DNA of 64,000 nucleotides from the NCBI GenBank assembly GCA_015057055.1, contig SVFE01000004.1:1-64000 (forward strand), read 5' to 3'. Shown here piece after piece: positions 26,900-35,521 of the stretch (position 1 is the first letter of the stretch; the number at the start of each line of letters is the position of its first letter). Below the pieces are notes generated by a model. That model saw only the letters and a list, made by a program, of their open reading frames with translations, was not told the origin of the DNA and searched no databases. A program made the position numbers and the translations under genes. Source of the DNA: Lachnospiraceae bacterium. Its GTDB lineage: Bacteria > Bacillota > Clostridia > Lachnospirales > Lachnospiraceae.

Positions 26900-28201
26900 T
26901 TGGCAGCAAGAAGAAGCAAAGGGGAAATCGGAAAAAGATATCTGTTTATGATATTGGGGCTTTTATTCAATGCATTTGGTGTGGTGCTTTTGACAAAATC
27001 GTCCTTGGGAACCTCACCGATTGCATCGATTCCCTATGTTTTGAGTGAATACTTTCCCATTAGCATGGGAACATTGAATTTTGCACTGTACTTTCTTTTC
27101 TTTGTGGTGCAGTTGTTGATTCTGAGAAAGAAAATGACTGCCAGTGATTGGATGCAGATTCCTTTGTCCATGTGCTATTCTGTATTTTTGGATTTGTGCA
27201 TTTCCCTGGCAGCGGCATACCAACCGAAAGAATACGGCGTGATGCTTGGGGGTCTTTTGCTTGGATGTATTTTTCGCTCATTGGGTATCAGCATGCAGGT
27301 GGTGGCGGATGTGGCGATGCTTTCCGGCGAGGCTTTTGTGCTGGTGCTGGCCAAAGCGCTGAAGAAGGAATACAGTATTGTAAAACTCGTTTCTGACGCA
27401 CTTATGGTAATTATTGCCGTTGTGCTTTCCTATGTGCTTTTGGGAGATGTCATTGGTGTGCGGGAGGGTACGCTGATTGTAGTTCTTTTGGTGGCGCCTC
27501 TATCCAATTCCATGACAGAATCGTTGTTTCCCATCGGGAATCGGTTGTTTAAATGCAAGGCAGAAGTGCTTCCCGGTAAGGAAATATCCGTAAAAGAAGG
27601 GGCTCCTTTGATTATAACCATCAGTTCCCAGTCCGGAAGCGGCGGGCACAGAATCGGGAAATTGGTGGCAGAAAAACTGGGAATGAAGTTATATGATAAC
27701 AGTATCATTGACATGATTGCAAAAGAGGGCGGCTTTGAGCCGGAATATGTAAGAGACCGGATGGTTGGCTTATACACCAATCGGTTTTGGGAGTTCTTTG
27801 TGGAGAATTATTCTCAGGTCAGTTACCAGATGGATAACTACGAAGCAATTTATGAAGCGCAGGAGCGGGTTATGGAAAAACTTGCAGCGGAGGGGAATTG
27901 CGTAATCGTTGGATATTGTTCCGAGTATTTGCTGAAAGAACGGGAAAATGTATTCAGCGTGCATATTCATGCCAATGAAGAGGCAAAACTGAAGTTTTTA
28001 GAGCAGGAATATAAAGTGACATCCCGCAGGGCAAAAGAAATTATGCTGTCCCATGACCGGGAAAGAGCGCGTTATTTTAATCATTTTACAGGAGAGGATT
28101 GGTCGGAAACCGGGCGGTTTAGCCTGTCGCTGGATTCCTCCTTGTTTGGCCTTGACGGTACGGCAGATATTATTTGCAATGTGATAGGAAAAATAATATA
28201 A
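26900..28201 (+). CDS. Fusion of YczE/YitT-like membrane domain and cytidylate-kinase-like domain
   Basis: About 433 residues. Residues 1-210 are a five- or six-helix membrane domain of the YczE/YyaS type (LTKSSLGTSPIASIPYVLS). Residues about 230-430 are a cytidylate-kinase-like P-loop domain (Cytidylate_kin2) with ISSQSGSGGHRIG, where the classical P-loop GxxxxGK[ST] is altered, and KLYDNSIIDMIA. Start: the track uses GTG 26882, overlapping the PilZ stop, but GGAG at 26889-26892 best serves the TTG at 26900. The two domains occur as separate proteins elsewhere. Role unknown; nucleotide sensing coupled to a membrane protein is a guess. Confidence 0.75.
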   Translation: MAARRSKGEIGKRYLFMILGLLFNAFGVVLLTKSSLGTSPIASIPYVLSEYFPISMGTLNFALYFLFFVVQLLILRKKMTASDWMQIPLSMCYSVFLDLCISLAAAYQPKEYGVMLGGLLLGCIFRSLGISMQVVADVAMLSGEAFVLVLAKALKKEYSIVKLVSDALMVIIAVVLSYVLLGDVIGVREGTLIVVLLVAPLSNSMTESLFPIGNRLFKCKAEVLPGKEISVKEGAPLIITISSQSGSGGHRIGKLVAEKLGMKLYDNSIIDMIAKEGGFEPEYVRDRMVGLYTNRFWEFFVENYSQVSYQMDNYEAIYEAQERVMEKLAAEGNCVIVGYCSEYLLKERENVFSVHIHANEEAKLKFLEQEYKVTSRRAKEIMLSHDRERARYFNHFTGEDWSETGRFSLSLDSSLFGLDGTADIICNVIGKII

Positions 28202-28241
28202 TATAGGGGATGTTACACTTTTAGAAAGGATGGATATACTT

Positions 28242-28619
28242 ATGGAATTTAAAGAAAGAAAACGATGGTTATTTTTTGGACTGCCTTTTACATTTACGAC
28301 GTATACCGTGACGGAAGATATGCTGACGATTGATTCCGGTATTCTTACAAGAATTGAAAACGATTGTTACATGTATAAAATTATTGATGTTAAATTAGAG
28401 ACTTCTTTGTTGGAAAGAATATTCAAACTAGGAACCATTATTTGCTACACCGGCGATACGACTCATCCGGAACTTCGTATTATGCACATTAAAAATGCGA
28501 AGGCAATCAAGAACTTCATCCTTGAAGTTTCGGAAACAGCGAGAAAGAAACGTCGTACGTTGAATACGTTGGATATCGGCGGAGGCGGCATTATGGATGA
28601 CGTGGATTCCATAGAATAA
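28242..28619 (+). CDS. Bacterial PH-domain (YdbS/DUF304-like) protein
   Basis: 125 residues with the bacterial pleckstrin-homology pattern: TTYTVTEDMLTIDSGILTR, then DVKLETSLLERIFKLGTIICYT, and a C-terminal helix. The usual membrane helices that precede this domain in YdbS are missing, so it is probably soluble. An ATG at 28230 touches the ribosome site AAAGG directly, so the ATG at 28242 is preferred. It is 40 bases after the kinase-like fusion gene and followed by a terminator, making it the likely last gene of the cellulase operon. Function unknown. Confidence 0.75.
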   Translation: MEFKERKRWLFFGLPFTFTTYTVTEDMLTIDSGILTRIENDCYMYKIIDVKLETSLLERIFKLGTIICYTGDTTHPELRIMHIKNAKAIKNFILEVSETARKKRRTLNTLDIGGGGIMDDVDSIE

Positions 28620-28632
28620 GTGCGAGAAAATG

Positions 28633-28676
28633 CAGGACCGTTGATAGTTGTGAGACTATGGATGGTCCTGTTTTCT
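28633..28676 (+). terminator. Hairpin terminator after the PH-domain gene
   Basis: CAGGACC (28633-28639) pairs with GGTCCTG (28664-28670), with an inner ATAGT/ACTAT stem, followed by TTTTCTTG. It overlaps the end of the convergent minus-strand gene. Confidence 0.7.
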
Positions 28677-29123
28677 TGTCGCCCCGGTGAGACGGTGTTT
28701 TTCCGGTAATGGTGTTTTGGTTACCATGTGCTCCATAATTAGTCCGGTGGTAAACCACAGAGGAAAGAAGTCGAGACGAATTAAAGAGTGAATGTTCCAT
28801 TTGCAGTTTGCATAGTTCCAAGGACAGGATTTCTTTTTGTTCAGAAGATAGCCGAAAAGATATTCTGCACCGAAGAATACAATGGCATAGCAGATGCCCC
28901 GGTTATGGCAGGATCTTTTTCTGCAAAAGTGAAAAAGTGGCTCTAAAGCGGCGGCCATTCCGTAAATCGGAAACATCCAAAGGGAAGTGGTGCCGGTGAG
29001 TTTCGGATCTTTTTTGCGAAAGGATTGGAAGGAAGTGTAGAGGATTTCCATACACCATCCGGTGACGCCGCAGCGAAAAAAATTAACGAGAAAACGATGT
29101 ATGTGCCGGAAAAGAAATTTCAT
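28656..29123 (-). CDS. CmpB-type putative ABC transporter permease family membrane protein
   Basis: 155 residues, about four hydrophobic segments. The pattern GVTGWCMEILYTS near residue 20 and IRLDFFPLWFTTGLIMEHM near residue 115 match the CmpB (ABC_trans_CmpB, formerly DUF1113) family, widespread in Lachnospiraceae and of unproven function. The start at 29123 has AAAAAGGAGC upstream; the track start at 29141 is inside the ribosome site. Transcribed alone, convergent with the cellulase operon and divergent from the repeat-bearing membrane protein gene. No ABC ATPase is adjacent, so the transporter label is weak. Confidence 0.72.
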   Translation of the reverse strand: MKFLFRHIHRFLVNFFRCGVTGWCMEILYTSFQSFRKKDPKLTGTTSLWMFPIYGMAAALEPLFHFCRKRSCHNRGICYAIVFFGAEYLFGYLLNKKKSCPWNYANCKWNIHSLIRLDFFPLWFTTGLIMEHMVTKTPLPEKHRLTGATRKQDHP

Positions 29124-29234
29124 AGATGCTCCTTTTTGCATGGTTATTTTTAATAGTATGAGCGGGAAAAAGGGGAATTATACGAAATACTTTTACGAAA
29201 AACGATACGTATTTATGAAAAAGGGGAGAGAGGA

Positions 29235-31601
29235 ATGCGTGAATTTGAAACAAAAGAAAACGCACAGTATGTGACAGGGTATTATATGATGCCGGATGGG
29301 CAAATGTTTCCTTGCATTATGTATCCGCAAGGTCCGATGCCTCAGGGAATGATGCCTCCGCAAGGGATGATGCCGCCGCAGGGGATGGTGCCACCGCAGG
29401 GGATGATGCCGCCGCAGGGGATGGTGCCGCCGCAGGGGATGGTACCGCCGCAGGGGATGATGCCGCCGCAAGGGACGGTGCCGCCGCAGGGGATGATGCC
29501 GCCGCAGGGGATGATGCCGCCGCAGGGGATGGTGCCGCCGCAAGGGATGATGCCGCCGCAGGGGATGATGCCGCCGCAGGGGATGATGCCGCCGCAAGGG
29601 ATGATGCCACCGCAAGGGATGATGCCGCCGCAAGGGATGATGCCGCCGCAAGGGACGGTGCCGCCGCAAGGGATGCAGCCGACCGACAGTAAGGCGACAG
29701 CGGCACCGAAACAGAAAAAGAATTTGGAAAGTGCCGTAGGAAAAAATCTTATGGGTATTTTAGCATCGGTATTGATTTTTGCGGGCTTAACGCTACTGGC
29801 AACGGCGGTGTACGATTCTTTTACCGACGTTATGCGTGTAATCGGATTGTTTTTGATTAGTGCAATTATGCTTACGGCAGGACGCCTTGGAATGCGAAAG
29901 GAGAAAAATGCATTTTTCTTATCCCTTACCGGCTGCGGTGTCGGTGCCGTATATATATCCTTGTTTTTAACTTACGGTTATTTTGGCCTGATTAATGAAA
30001 TTGTTTTGTATCTGCTTTTGGCAGTGTGGTCTGTCGTTGTGTATTTTATCGGCGGCAAAGGTTCGCAGCTGTTTAAAATTATCGGACAGCTTGGTATTTT
30101 GGTTTCACTGGTTTTCGGCAATGTACAGTTTTTGGACGGAAACGTTACGTCCGAAGACGTATTGCTGATTTATATGCTCATGATATTCTATATTGCGACG
30201 TCGGCATTCTATCTCTTTATTGAGTGGAAGAAAGGGGTTGCGGAGAATCTTCCGGCGTTGATTATCAATATTATCGGTACGTTTTTCCTGTATCATGCAG
30301 CGGGGAAATTGGTTAATTTTATCGATGTTTGGGCTGTTGTGCTTACGGGATATTTGATTGCTGCATATCTGCTTATGCAGGTTTGGGTCTATGTGAAGCA
30401 GGTGGAAAAGGTTTTTGATAAGGATAAAGATTCCCTTGGATGCTGGCTCTTTTCCAGCGCAGCATTGTTTGTTTCCTTTTTGGGTACATTGTTTCTTTTG
30501 CCGAAGGGAGAGGAGTGGGTTTACGGTGTTTGCTCCCTCGGATTTTTGCTTGTGTTCTGGCTCATTACGGAGCAGCGTCGCAAAGAAGATGCGGTGCGGA
30601 CCGCCCTTCTTTCGGAAGCTTTTTTCTATGGAGTGATTTGCTGTTTTACCTTGGATTTGGTCGCAGATATTTTTGGCGCGGCAATACTGGCACTTCCGCT
30701 GGCAGTTGCAGCGTATTTGAAAAAAGACGGTTTGTATCTGACATTGTCCATGGTGGCATTTTGCGTCTTTGCGGTATTCGGAGGAGAATACGAGGCGCCG
30801 TACGTCCTTTTTGTTGTAATTTTTGTTCTGTTATATTTCCTTATTATGCTGAATCGTTTGGAAATGTACAAACAACGCTACAAAATTCTTTTGTACGTGG
30901 GCGTGCTTTTCACACTGTTTTCGGCAACGGATAAGTTCGATCCGGTAGGTCTGACACACATGGAATTTCAGCATGTGATTTTGTATCTGGGCGCCCTTAT
31001 TTGTGCATTGGCAACCCTTACGGATTATTCCAAGTCCTGGGTGGAAAAGGGAAAAATTGAAAAGGAAATAAAATGGTTTCTGGCAGCAGTAACCGTGTAT
31101 TGGATGCTGGCATTAAGTGCGGTGATGTATCAGGATGCAGGACCGGTATGGCATGCATTGGCAGCGGCGTTTTTACTCTTTTTGGTTGTTATGAATATCC
31201 CGATTATGATTCGCTACTACAGGGAAAAAATGTGGTGTGCATTTTACATTGGAATTAAATTGACTCTTTATTTGGTTATCACGCTGGGTTCTTACGATGC
31301 GGCGGGATACGTGGTAAGTTTATGCTGCCTGATTATGGCAATTGCAACCATCGGTATCGGGTTTAAATTCAAGTACCGCTATATCCGATTGTACGGATTG
31401 ATATTATCGATTGTAAGCATTGTGAAACTGGTTCTTTTGGATGTGGAGTACAATTCTACCATGGCAAGAGCGGTAACGGTTACCGTGTGCGGGCTCATTG
31501 CCTTTGGCATCAGTTTTCTGTACAATGTGATTGATAAGAAAATTACAGCACCGGAAACGGAGACAGATTATGACGGACAGGGAAATACAGGAATTCATTG
31601 A
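29235..31601 (+). CDS. DUF2339-like polytopic membrane protein with PPQGMM repeat tail
   Basis: 788 residues. An N-terminal soluble part (1-150) includes 18 copies of the six-residue unit PPQGMM (variants PPQGMV, PPQGTV) at residues 41-148. From about residue 170 there are some 18-20 membrane segments, in the style of DUF2339 predicted membrane proteins. Methionine-, proline- and glutamine-rich tails of this type are seen on membrane proteins in this family; they may bind partners or be disordered. The start has GGGGAGAGAGGA upstream. The stop overlaps folC by 32 bases. Function unknown. Confidence 0.7.
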   Translation: MREFETKENAQYVTGYYMMPDGQMFPCIMYPQGPMPQGMMPPQGMMPPQGMVPPQGMMPPQGMVPPQGMVPPQGMMPPQGTVPPQGMMPPQGMMPPQGMVPPQGMMPPQGMMPPQGMMPPQGMMPPQGMMPPQGMMPPQGTVPPQGMQPTDSKATAAPKQKKNLESAVGKNLMGILASVLIFAGLTLLATAVYDSFTDVMRVIGLFLISAIMLTAGRLGMRKEKNAFFLSLTGCGVGAVYISLFLTYGYFGLINEIVLYLLLAVWSVVVYFIGGKGSQLFKIIGQLGILVSLVFGNVQFLDGNVTSEDVLLIYMLMIFYIATSAFYLFIEWKKGVAENLPALIINIIGTFFLYHAAGKLVNFIDVWAVVLTGYLIAAYLLMQVWVYVKQVEKVFDKDKDSLGCWLFSSAALFVSFLGTLFLLPKGEEWVYGVCSLGFLLVFWLITEQRRKEDAVRTALLSEAFFYGVICCFTLDLVADIFGAAILALPLAVAAYLKKDGLYLTLSMVAFCVFAVFGGEYEAPYVLFVVIFVLLYFLIMLNRLEMYKQRYKILLYVGVLFTLFSATDKFDPVGLTHMEFQHVILYLGALICALATLTDYSKSWVEKGKIEKEIKWFLAAVTVYWMLALSAVMYQDAGPVWHALAAAFLLFLVVMNIPIMIRYYREKMWCAFYIGIKLTLYLVITLGSYDAAGYVVSLCCLIMAIATIGIGFKFKYRYIRLYGLILSIVSIVKLVLLDVEYNSTMARAVTVTVCGLIAFGISFLYNVIDKKITAPETETDYDGQGNTGIH
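29355..29678 (+). repeat. 18 tandem copies of an 18-bp coding repeat
   Basis: The unit is CCGCCGCAGGGGATGATG with silent (CAA/CAG) and missense (GTG, ACG) variants, giving PPQGMM in the protein. Because the unit is a multiple of three, gain or loss of copies would keep the reading frame. The repeat also leaves long open frames on the other strand and frames, which are artefacts. Confidence 0.95.
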
Positions 31602-32859
31602 TAAACTGGGTACTTACGGAAGTGTCCTCGGACTGGACTTAGTCCGGGAACTGCTTCGAAGACTCGGAAATCCGCAGGATAAGTGCAAGGTGATTCATAT
31701 TGCCGGAACCAACGGAAAGGGTTCGGTGCTGGCGTATGTTTCCACTGTGCTTTATAAAGCGGGATACCGGGTAGGAAGGTATCTGTCACCGGTGATACAT
31801 GAATACCGGGAAAAAATACAAATTAACGAAAAAAATATCACAAAGAAAGCATTGGCAGAGGGAATGACACTCATCCGGGATGCTATTTCGGAAATGGAGC
31901 GGGATGGGTTCTCGTCGCCGACTTTGTTTGAAGCAGAGACGGCACTGGCTTTTTGGTATTTTGCTAAAAAGGAATGCGACTATGTGGTGCTGGAAACCGG
32001 ATTAGGCGGCAGGGAGGATGCAACCAATGTAATTTCGGCGCCGCTGGTGTGTGTGTTGACCCCTGTATCCATGGACCATATGGCGATTCTCGGAAAAACA
32101 TTGGGTGAGATTGCGTGGGTGAAATGCGGCATAATAAAGCCGGGCGCAGTGGTTGTAAGCGGAATACAGGAAAATGAAGTTCTTGATATAGTCAAAGAAA
32201 CGGCAGAAAAAAACGGCTGTAAGTTGCAGGTGGCAAAAGCGCCGGAAAAAGTCTCCTACGGATTGGAAAAGCAGACTTTTTCCTATGGGCCGTACAAAAA
32301 GGTGCAGATAACGCTGGGCGGAATATACCAGCCGGAAAATGCGGCGCTTGCCCTGGAGGTCATTACGGCGTTGCGAAGTCTGGGCGTTACCATCTCTGAC
32401 GTGGCATTGGCGGAAGGGATGAAAAGTACAAGGTGGGACGGCCGGTTTACACTTCTTCGAAAGAAACCCATATTTATTATGGACGGAGCACACAATGAGG
32501 CGGCAGCAATCCGCCTTCGGGAATCGCTGGAGACGGTTCTTAGCGATAAAAGAAAGATTTTTATTATCGGTGTATTGAAGGATAAGGAATACGCAAAGGT
32601 TTTGGAGCATACGGCAGATTTGGCAGAACATATTATCACGTTGATGCCACCGGAAAACCCCAGAGCGTTGCCGGCATATGAATTGGCAAAAGAAGCCGAG
32701 CGTTATCATTCCCGTGTCACGACAGCGGACAGCGTGGAGGAAGCGGTAGAGATTGCTTCATTGCTAAGCGGGCTGGAATGTGCTATTATTGCATTTGGCT
32801 CCCTTTCTTATTTGGGAAGGCTTGAGCAGGTAGTCAGGAAGGATAGGATGCCGAGATGA
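31570..32859 (+). CDS. folC: Bifunctional folylpolyglutamate/dihydrofolate synthase
   Basis: 429 residues, the usual size. The ATP-binding loop [14 protein letters not shown] lies near residue 45; [17 protein letters not shown] and [12 protein letters not shown] are further Mur-ligase-family blocks, and [12 protein letters not shown] marks the C-terminal domain. It adds glutamate to dihydropteroate and to reduced folates. The ATG at 31570 follows GGAG and lies inside the end of the preceding gene; the track start at 31531 is upstream of the ribosome site. It heads folC-folE-folP-folBK. Confidence 0.95.
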   Translation: MTDREIQEFIDKLGTYGSVLGLDLVRELLRRLGNPQDKCKVIHIAGTNGKGSVLAYVSTVLYKAGYRVGRYLSPVIHEYREKIQINEKNITKKALAEGMTLIRDAISEMERDGFSSPTLFEAETALAFWYFAKKECDYVVLETGLGGREDATNVISAPLVCVLTPVSMDHMAILGKTLGEIAWVKCGIIKPGAVVVSGIQENEVLDIVKETAEKNGCKLQVAKAPEKVSYGLEKQTFSYGPYKKVQITLGGIYQPENAALALEVITALRSLGVTISDVALAEGMKSTRWDGRFTLLRKKPIFIMDGAHNEAAAIRLRESLETVLSDKRKIFIIGVLKDKEYAKVLEHTADLAEHIITLMPPENPRALPAYELAKEAERYHSRVTTADSVEEAVEIASLLSGLECAIIAFGSLSYLGRLEQVVRKDRMPR

Positions 32860-33416
32860 TTGATGAGAAAAAAATTGAAGAGGCAGTGAAACTTTTGTTG
32901 GAAGGAATGGGGGAAGACCATGCCAGAGAAGGCTTGGCGGAAACCCCGGCCCGCATTGCCAGAATGTATAAAGAAATCTATGCCGGATATGAGGAGGATG
33001 CAGCAGTGCATCTATCGAAAACGTTTCATGTGGAAACCGGTGAGATGGTCGTAGAAAAGGATATTGTATTTTACTCCATGTGTGAGCATCATCTGATGCC
33101 GTTTTTCGGAAAGGCACACGTTGCCTATATTCCGGACGGACAGGTGGTGGGGCTTAGTAAGTTAGCTCGGCTGGTGGAGGTGTTTGCAAAGCGTCTGCAA
33201 TTGCAAGAGCAGCTGACGGCTCAGATTGCGGATGCCCTGATGGAGCATTTGATGCCGAAGGGAGCGATGGTGGTTATTGAAGCGGAGCATATGTGTATGA
33301 CGATGCGGGGCGTAAAAAAACCGGGAAGCAAAACCGTGACCATGGCAACCAGAGGAGTATTTGCGGAAGATGCCAATTTGCAGCAGAATTTTTTCCGTAT
33401 GCTGGAAAGGGAATAA
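32856..33416 (+). CDS. folE: GTP cyclohydrolase I
   Basis: 186 residues, single-domain type. The zinc and substrate motifs [26 protein letters not shown] and [14 protein letters not shown] are all present, giving the two cysteines and one histidine that bind zinc. It makes dihydroneopterin triphosphate, the first step of folate synthesis. The start overlaps the folC stop (ATGA), and folP follows after 8 bases. This is the classical zinc-dependent FolE, not the FolE2 type. Confidence 0.97.
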   Translation: MIDEKKIEEAVKLLLEGMGEDHAREGLAETPARIARMYKEIYAGYEEDAAVHLSKTFHVETGEMVVEKDIVFYSMCEHHLMPFFGKAHVAYIPDGQVVGLSKLARLVEVFAKRLQLQEQLTAQIADALMEHLMPKGAMVVIEAEHMCMTMRGVKKPGSKTVTMATRGVFAEDANLQQNFFRMLERE

Positions 33417-33424
33417 AAGAAAAC

Positions 33425-34225
33425 GTGAGAATCAGAAACTGTGATTTATTAAAACCGAATAAAACATACGTTATGGGAATCCTGAATGTTACACCGGATT
33501 CCTTTTCTGACGGCGGCAAATATGCGGATGCGGATGCAGCGTTGCAACATGCGGGAGAGCTGATTGCCGAGGGCGCAGATGTGATTGATGTCGGCGGTGA
33601 ATCCACAAGGCCGGGATTCGAAGCGGTGGATGCGGAAGAAGAACTGGAACGGATTCTGCCCGTGATAACAGGGATTCGGCAAAAGTATCCTGTCCCGATC
33701 TCTGTGGACACCAGAAAAACGGAAGTTGCGGCGGCGGCGCTGGATGCCGGGGCGGATATCATCAATGATATCAGTTTTTTGGAAGAATCTGCAATGGCAA
33801 AACTGGTTGCCGAGCGGCAATGCGGTTATGTGCTGATGCACAACAGAAAGACCGAAGATGAGGATTTTATCGGGAAAGTCTGCCGTGATTTTGAAGAAAA
33901 GACAGCAGTGCTTCTGGCGGCTGGAGTGAACCGGGAACAAATTATGCTGGACCCGGGAATCGGATTTAACAAAACCTATGAGCAGAATTTGGAATTATTG
34001 CAGAATCTGGATGCTATCGTCCGGCTGGGGTATCCGGTCTTACTGGGGTGTTCCAGAAAATCGGTTATTGGGCTGGCGCTGAATGTGCCGGAAAATGAGC
34101 GTTTGGAAGGCACCTTGGCAACCACCGCGGCAGCGCATTATGCCGGATGCAGGATGGTAAGGGTGCATGATGTACGGGAAAATGCAAGGTTTCTTCAGAT
34201 GCTGGAGGCGTTGCACCGAGGATAA
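33425..34225 (+). CDS. folP: Dihydropteroate synthase
   Basis: 267 residues from GTG 33425. Conserved blocks: VMGILNVTPDSFSDGG, DVGGESTRPGFE, ISVDTRK, DPGIGFNKT and LLGCSRKSVIG. It joins p-aminobenzoate to the pterin pyrophosphate and is the sulphonamide target. The ORF track starts at 33293 inside folE, which would add 44 unrelated residues, so GTG is chosen; AAAGGGA lies about 13 bases upstream, a little far. It is part of the folate operon. No resistance-type insertion was seen, but that cannot be judged well by eye. Confidence 0.95.
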   Translation: MRIRNCDLLKPNKTYVMGILNVTPDSFSDGGKYADADAALQHAGELIAEGADVIDVGGESTRPGFEAVDAEEELERILPVITGIRQKYPVPISVDTRKTEVAAAALDAGADIINDISFLEESAMAKLVAERQCGYVLMHNRKTEDEDFIGKVCRDFEEKTAVLLAAGVNREQIMLDPGIGFNKTYEQNLELLQNLDAIVRLGYPVLLGCSRKSVIGLALNVPENERLEGTLATTAAAHYAGCRMVRVHDVRENARFLQMLEALHRG

Positions 34226-34252
34226 GAAAAGTTAAAGGAACGGACAGGACCT

Positions 34253-35083
34253 ATGGACAGAATAAAAATTCAGGAATTAAAAGTGTTTGCGCATCACGGT
34301 GTTTTTGATTTCGAGAAGGAGAAGGGACAAAATTTCTTTGTGAATGCCACATTGTTTTTACCGCTGCAAAAGGCCGGAAGGACGGATGCCCTGGAGGAAA
34401 CGGTAAACTATGCTGCAGTATGTGATGATATAGTAAATGAGATGCAGGGAAAAAATTATGATTTAATTGAAGCGGCAGCGGAAGCGGTGTGTGTGTGTTT
34501 GTTAAATAAGTATCCGCGTTTGCAGCAGGTTGATTTGGAAATCAGAAAACCGGAGGCGCCGTTAGATGCGGACTTTTCTTCTGTTTCTGTATACATTTCC
34601 AGAAAGCGTCACAGAACCTATATTGCGTTTGGTGCCAATCTGGGAGATCCGCTTGCCCAAATTAGTGCTGCAAAAGAAGCGATAAATGCAGATGGATCCT
34701 GCAAGATTTTGCGCAGTTCGGAGATTATCAAAACGACGCCTTACGGCGGTGTGGAGCAGGATGATTTTTATAATGGTGTCTGGGAAACGGAAACCTATCT
34801 GGAACCGGAAGAACTGCTGGATTTTCTGCACCGTGTGGAGCAGACGCAGGGCCGGGTGCGGGATGTGGTCTGGGGCCCCCGTACGCTGGATTTGGATATT
34901 CTTTTGTTTGACCGGCTGGTATATGAAAGCGAACGACTTTTCATCCCTCACAGGGACATGAAAAACAGGGATTTTGTATTGGAACCGCTGGCATCTTTAA
35001 CGCCGGATTTGTGTCATCCGGTGACCGGTCAGACCATCATAGAAATGCTGGGGGAAGTAAAAGAACGTCATATTTGCAAATAA
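34253..35083 (+). CDS. folBK: Fused dihydroneopterin aldolase and HPPK
   Basis: 276 residues. The FolB part (1-118) has LKVFAHHGVFDFEKEKGQ and an active-site lysine in EIRKPEAP. The FolK part (about 120-276) has TYIAFGANLGDP, QTQGRVRDVVWGPRTLDLD and FIPHRDM. The two activities convert dihydroneopterin to the pyrophosphorylated pterin used by FolP. Fusions of this kind are common in Clostridia. It closes the folate operon, and no phosphatase for dihydroneopterin triphosphate is seen nearby. Confidence 0.95.
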   Translation: MDRIKIQELKVFAHHGVFDFEKEKGQNFFVNATLFLPLQKAGRTDALEETVNYAAVCDDIVNEMQGKNYDLIEAAAEAVCVCLLNKYPRLQQVDLEIRKPEAPLDADFSSVSVYISRKRHRTYIAFGANLGDPLAQISAAKEAINADGSCKILRSSEIIKTTPYGGVEQDDFYNGVWETETYLEPEELLDFLHRVEQTQGRVRDVVWGPRTLDLDILLFDRLVYESERLFIPHRDMKNRDFVLEPLASLTPDLCHPVTGQTIIEMLGEVKERHICK

Positions 35084-35109
35084 AAAGGGGATTCTATAAG
35101 TGAATCCCC
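35083..35109 (-). terminator. Hairpin terminator of the thioesterase gene
   Basis: GGGGATTC and GAATCCCC form an 8-bp stem with a 7-base loop. On the minus strand it is followed by TTTTTATTTG, so it serves the minus-strand gene; on the plus strand no T run follows. Confidence 0.7.
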
Positions 35110-35486
35110 GTACAAGTAGCAATGGCTACGGTTTTGTCGTTGTCATCGGTAATCGTGACCTCAAAGACACAGGTTTTTTGCCCGGATTTGATGCATTGGG
35201 TCTCGGCAACAAGATAAGTGCCTTTGGCCGGCCGGATATAGTGAATCTGACTGTCTAAGGTAACGGTGGCCATGTCATCCCCGTTGGCAGCAACGGCTGC
35301 CGTGAAATCAGCTAAGGTAAACAAAGCACCGCCCATCACGCAGTGGTTGGCATTGAGGTGCTTTTTTTCGATTCGGAAAGAGCAGCGGGCATAGTTGGTC
35401 TCGGCCTTTTCGATTACGATTCCTGTGGTTTCTGTGGCAAAATAGTCCGTGCCGAAAAGTTCTCTTGCTTTTTCTGTGCGGTCCAT
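35094..35486 (-). CDS. PaaI-type hotdog thioesterase
   Basis: 130 residues, one hotdog domain. The characteristic stretch HCVMGGALFTLADFTAAVA carries the loop and helix where the catalytic aspartate lies in PaaI-like proteins. It probably hydrolyses an acyl- or aryl-CoA; the substrate cannot be told. The ORF track start at 35504 is six codons upstream, but GGAGGA lies inside that extension, seven bases before the ATG at 35486. Convergent with the folate operon, and the DUF5050-like gene lies 35 bases upstream on the same strand, so they may be co-transcribed. Confidence 0.82.
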   Translation of the reverse strand: MDRTEKARELFGTDYFATETTGIVIEKAETNYARCSFRIEKKHLNANHCVMGGALFTLADFTAAVAANGDDMATVTLDSQIHYIRPAKGTYLVAETQCIKSGQKTCVFEVTITDDNDKTVAIATCTGIHL

Positions 35487-35521
35487 TGTGAAGTCCTCCT
35501 GCATCGATGTCTGTATTTTGA

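Noticed and set aside
29193-29669. Minus-strand 158-residue frame of RRHHPL repeats, and similar alanine-rich frames on the other strand and frames
   Set aside because: They are the other reading frames of the 18-bp coding repeat; no ribosome site and no independent support.
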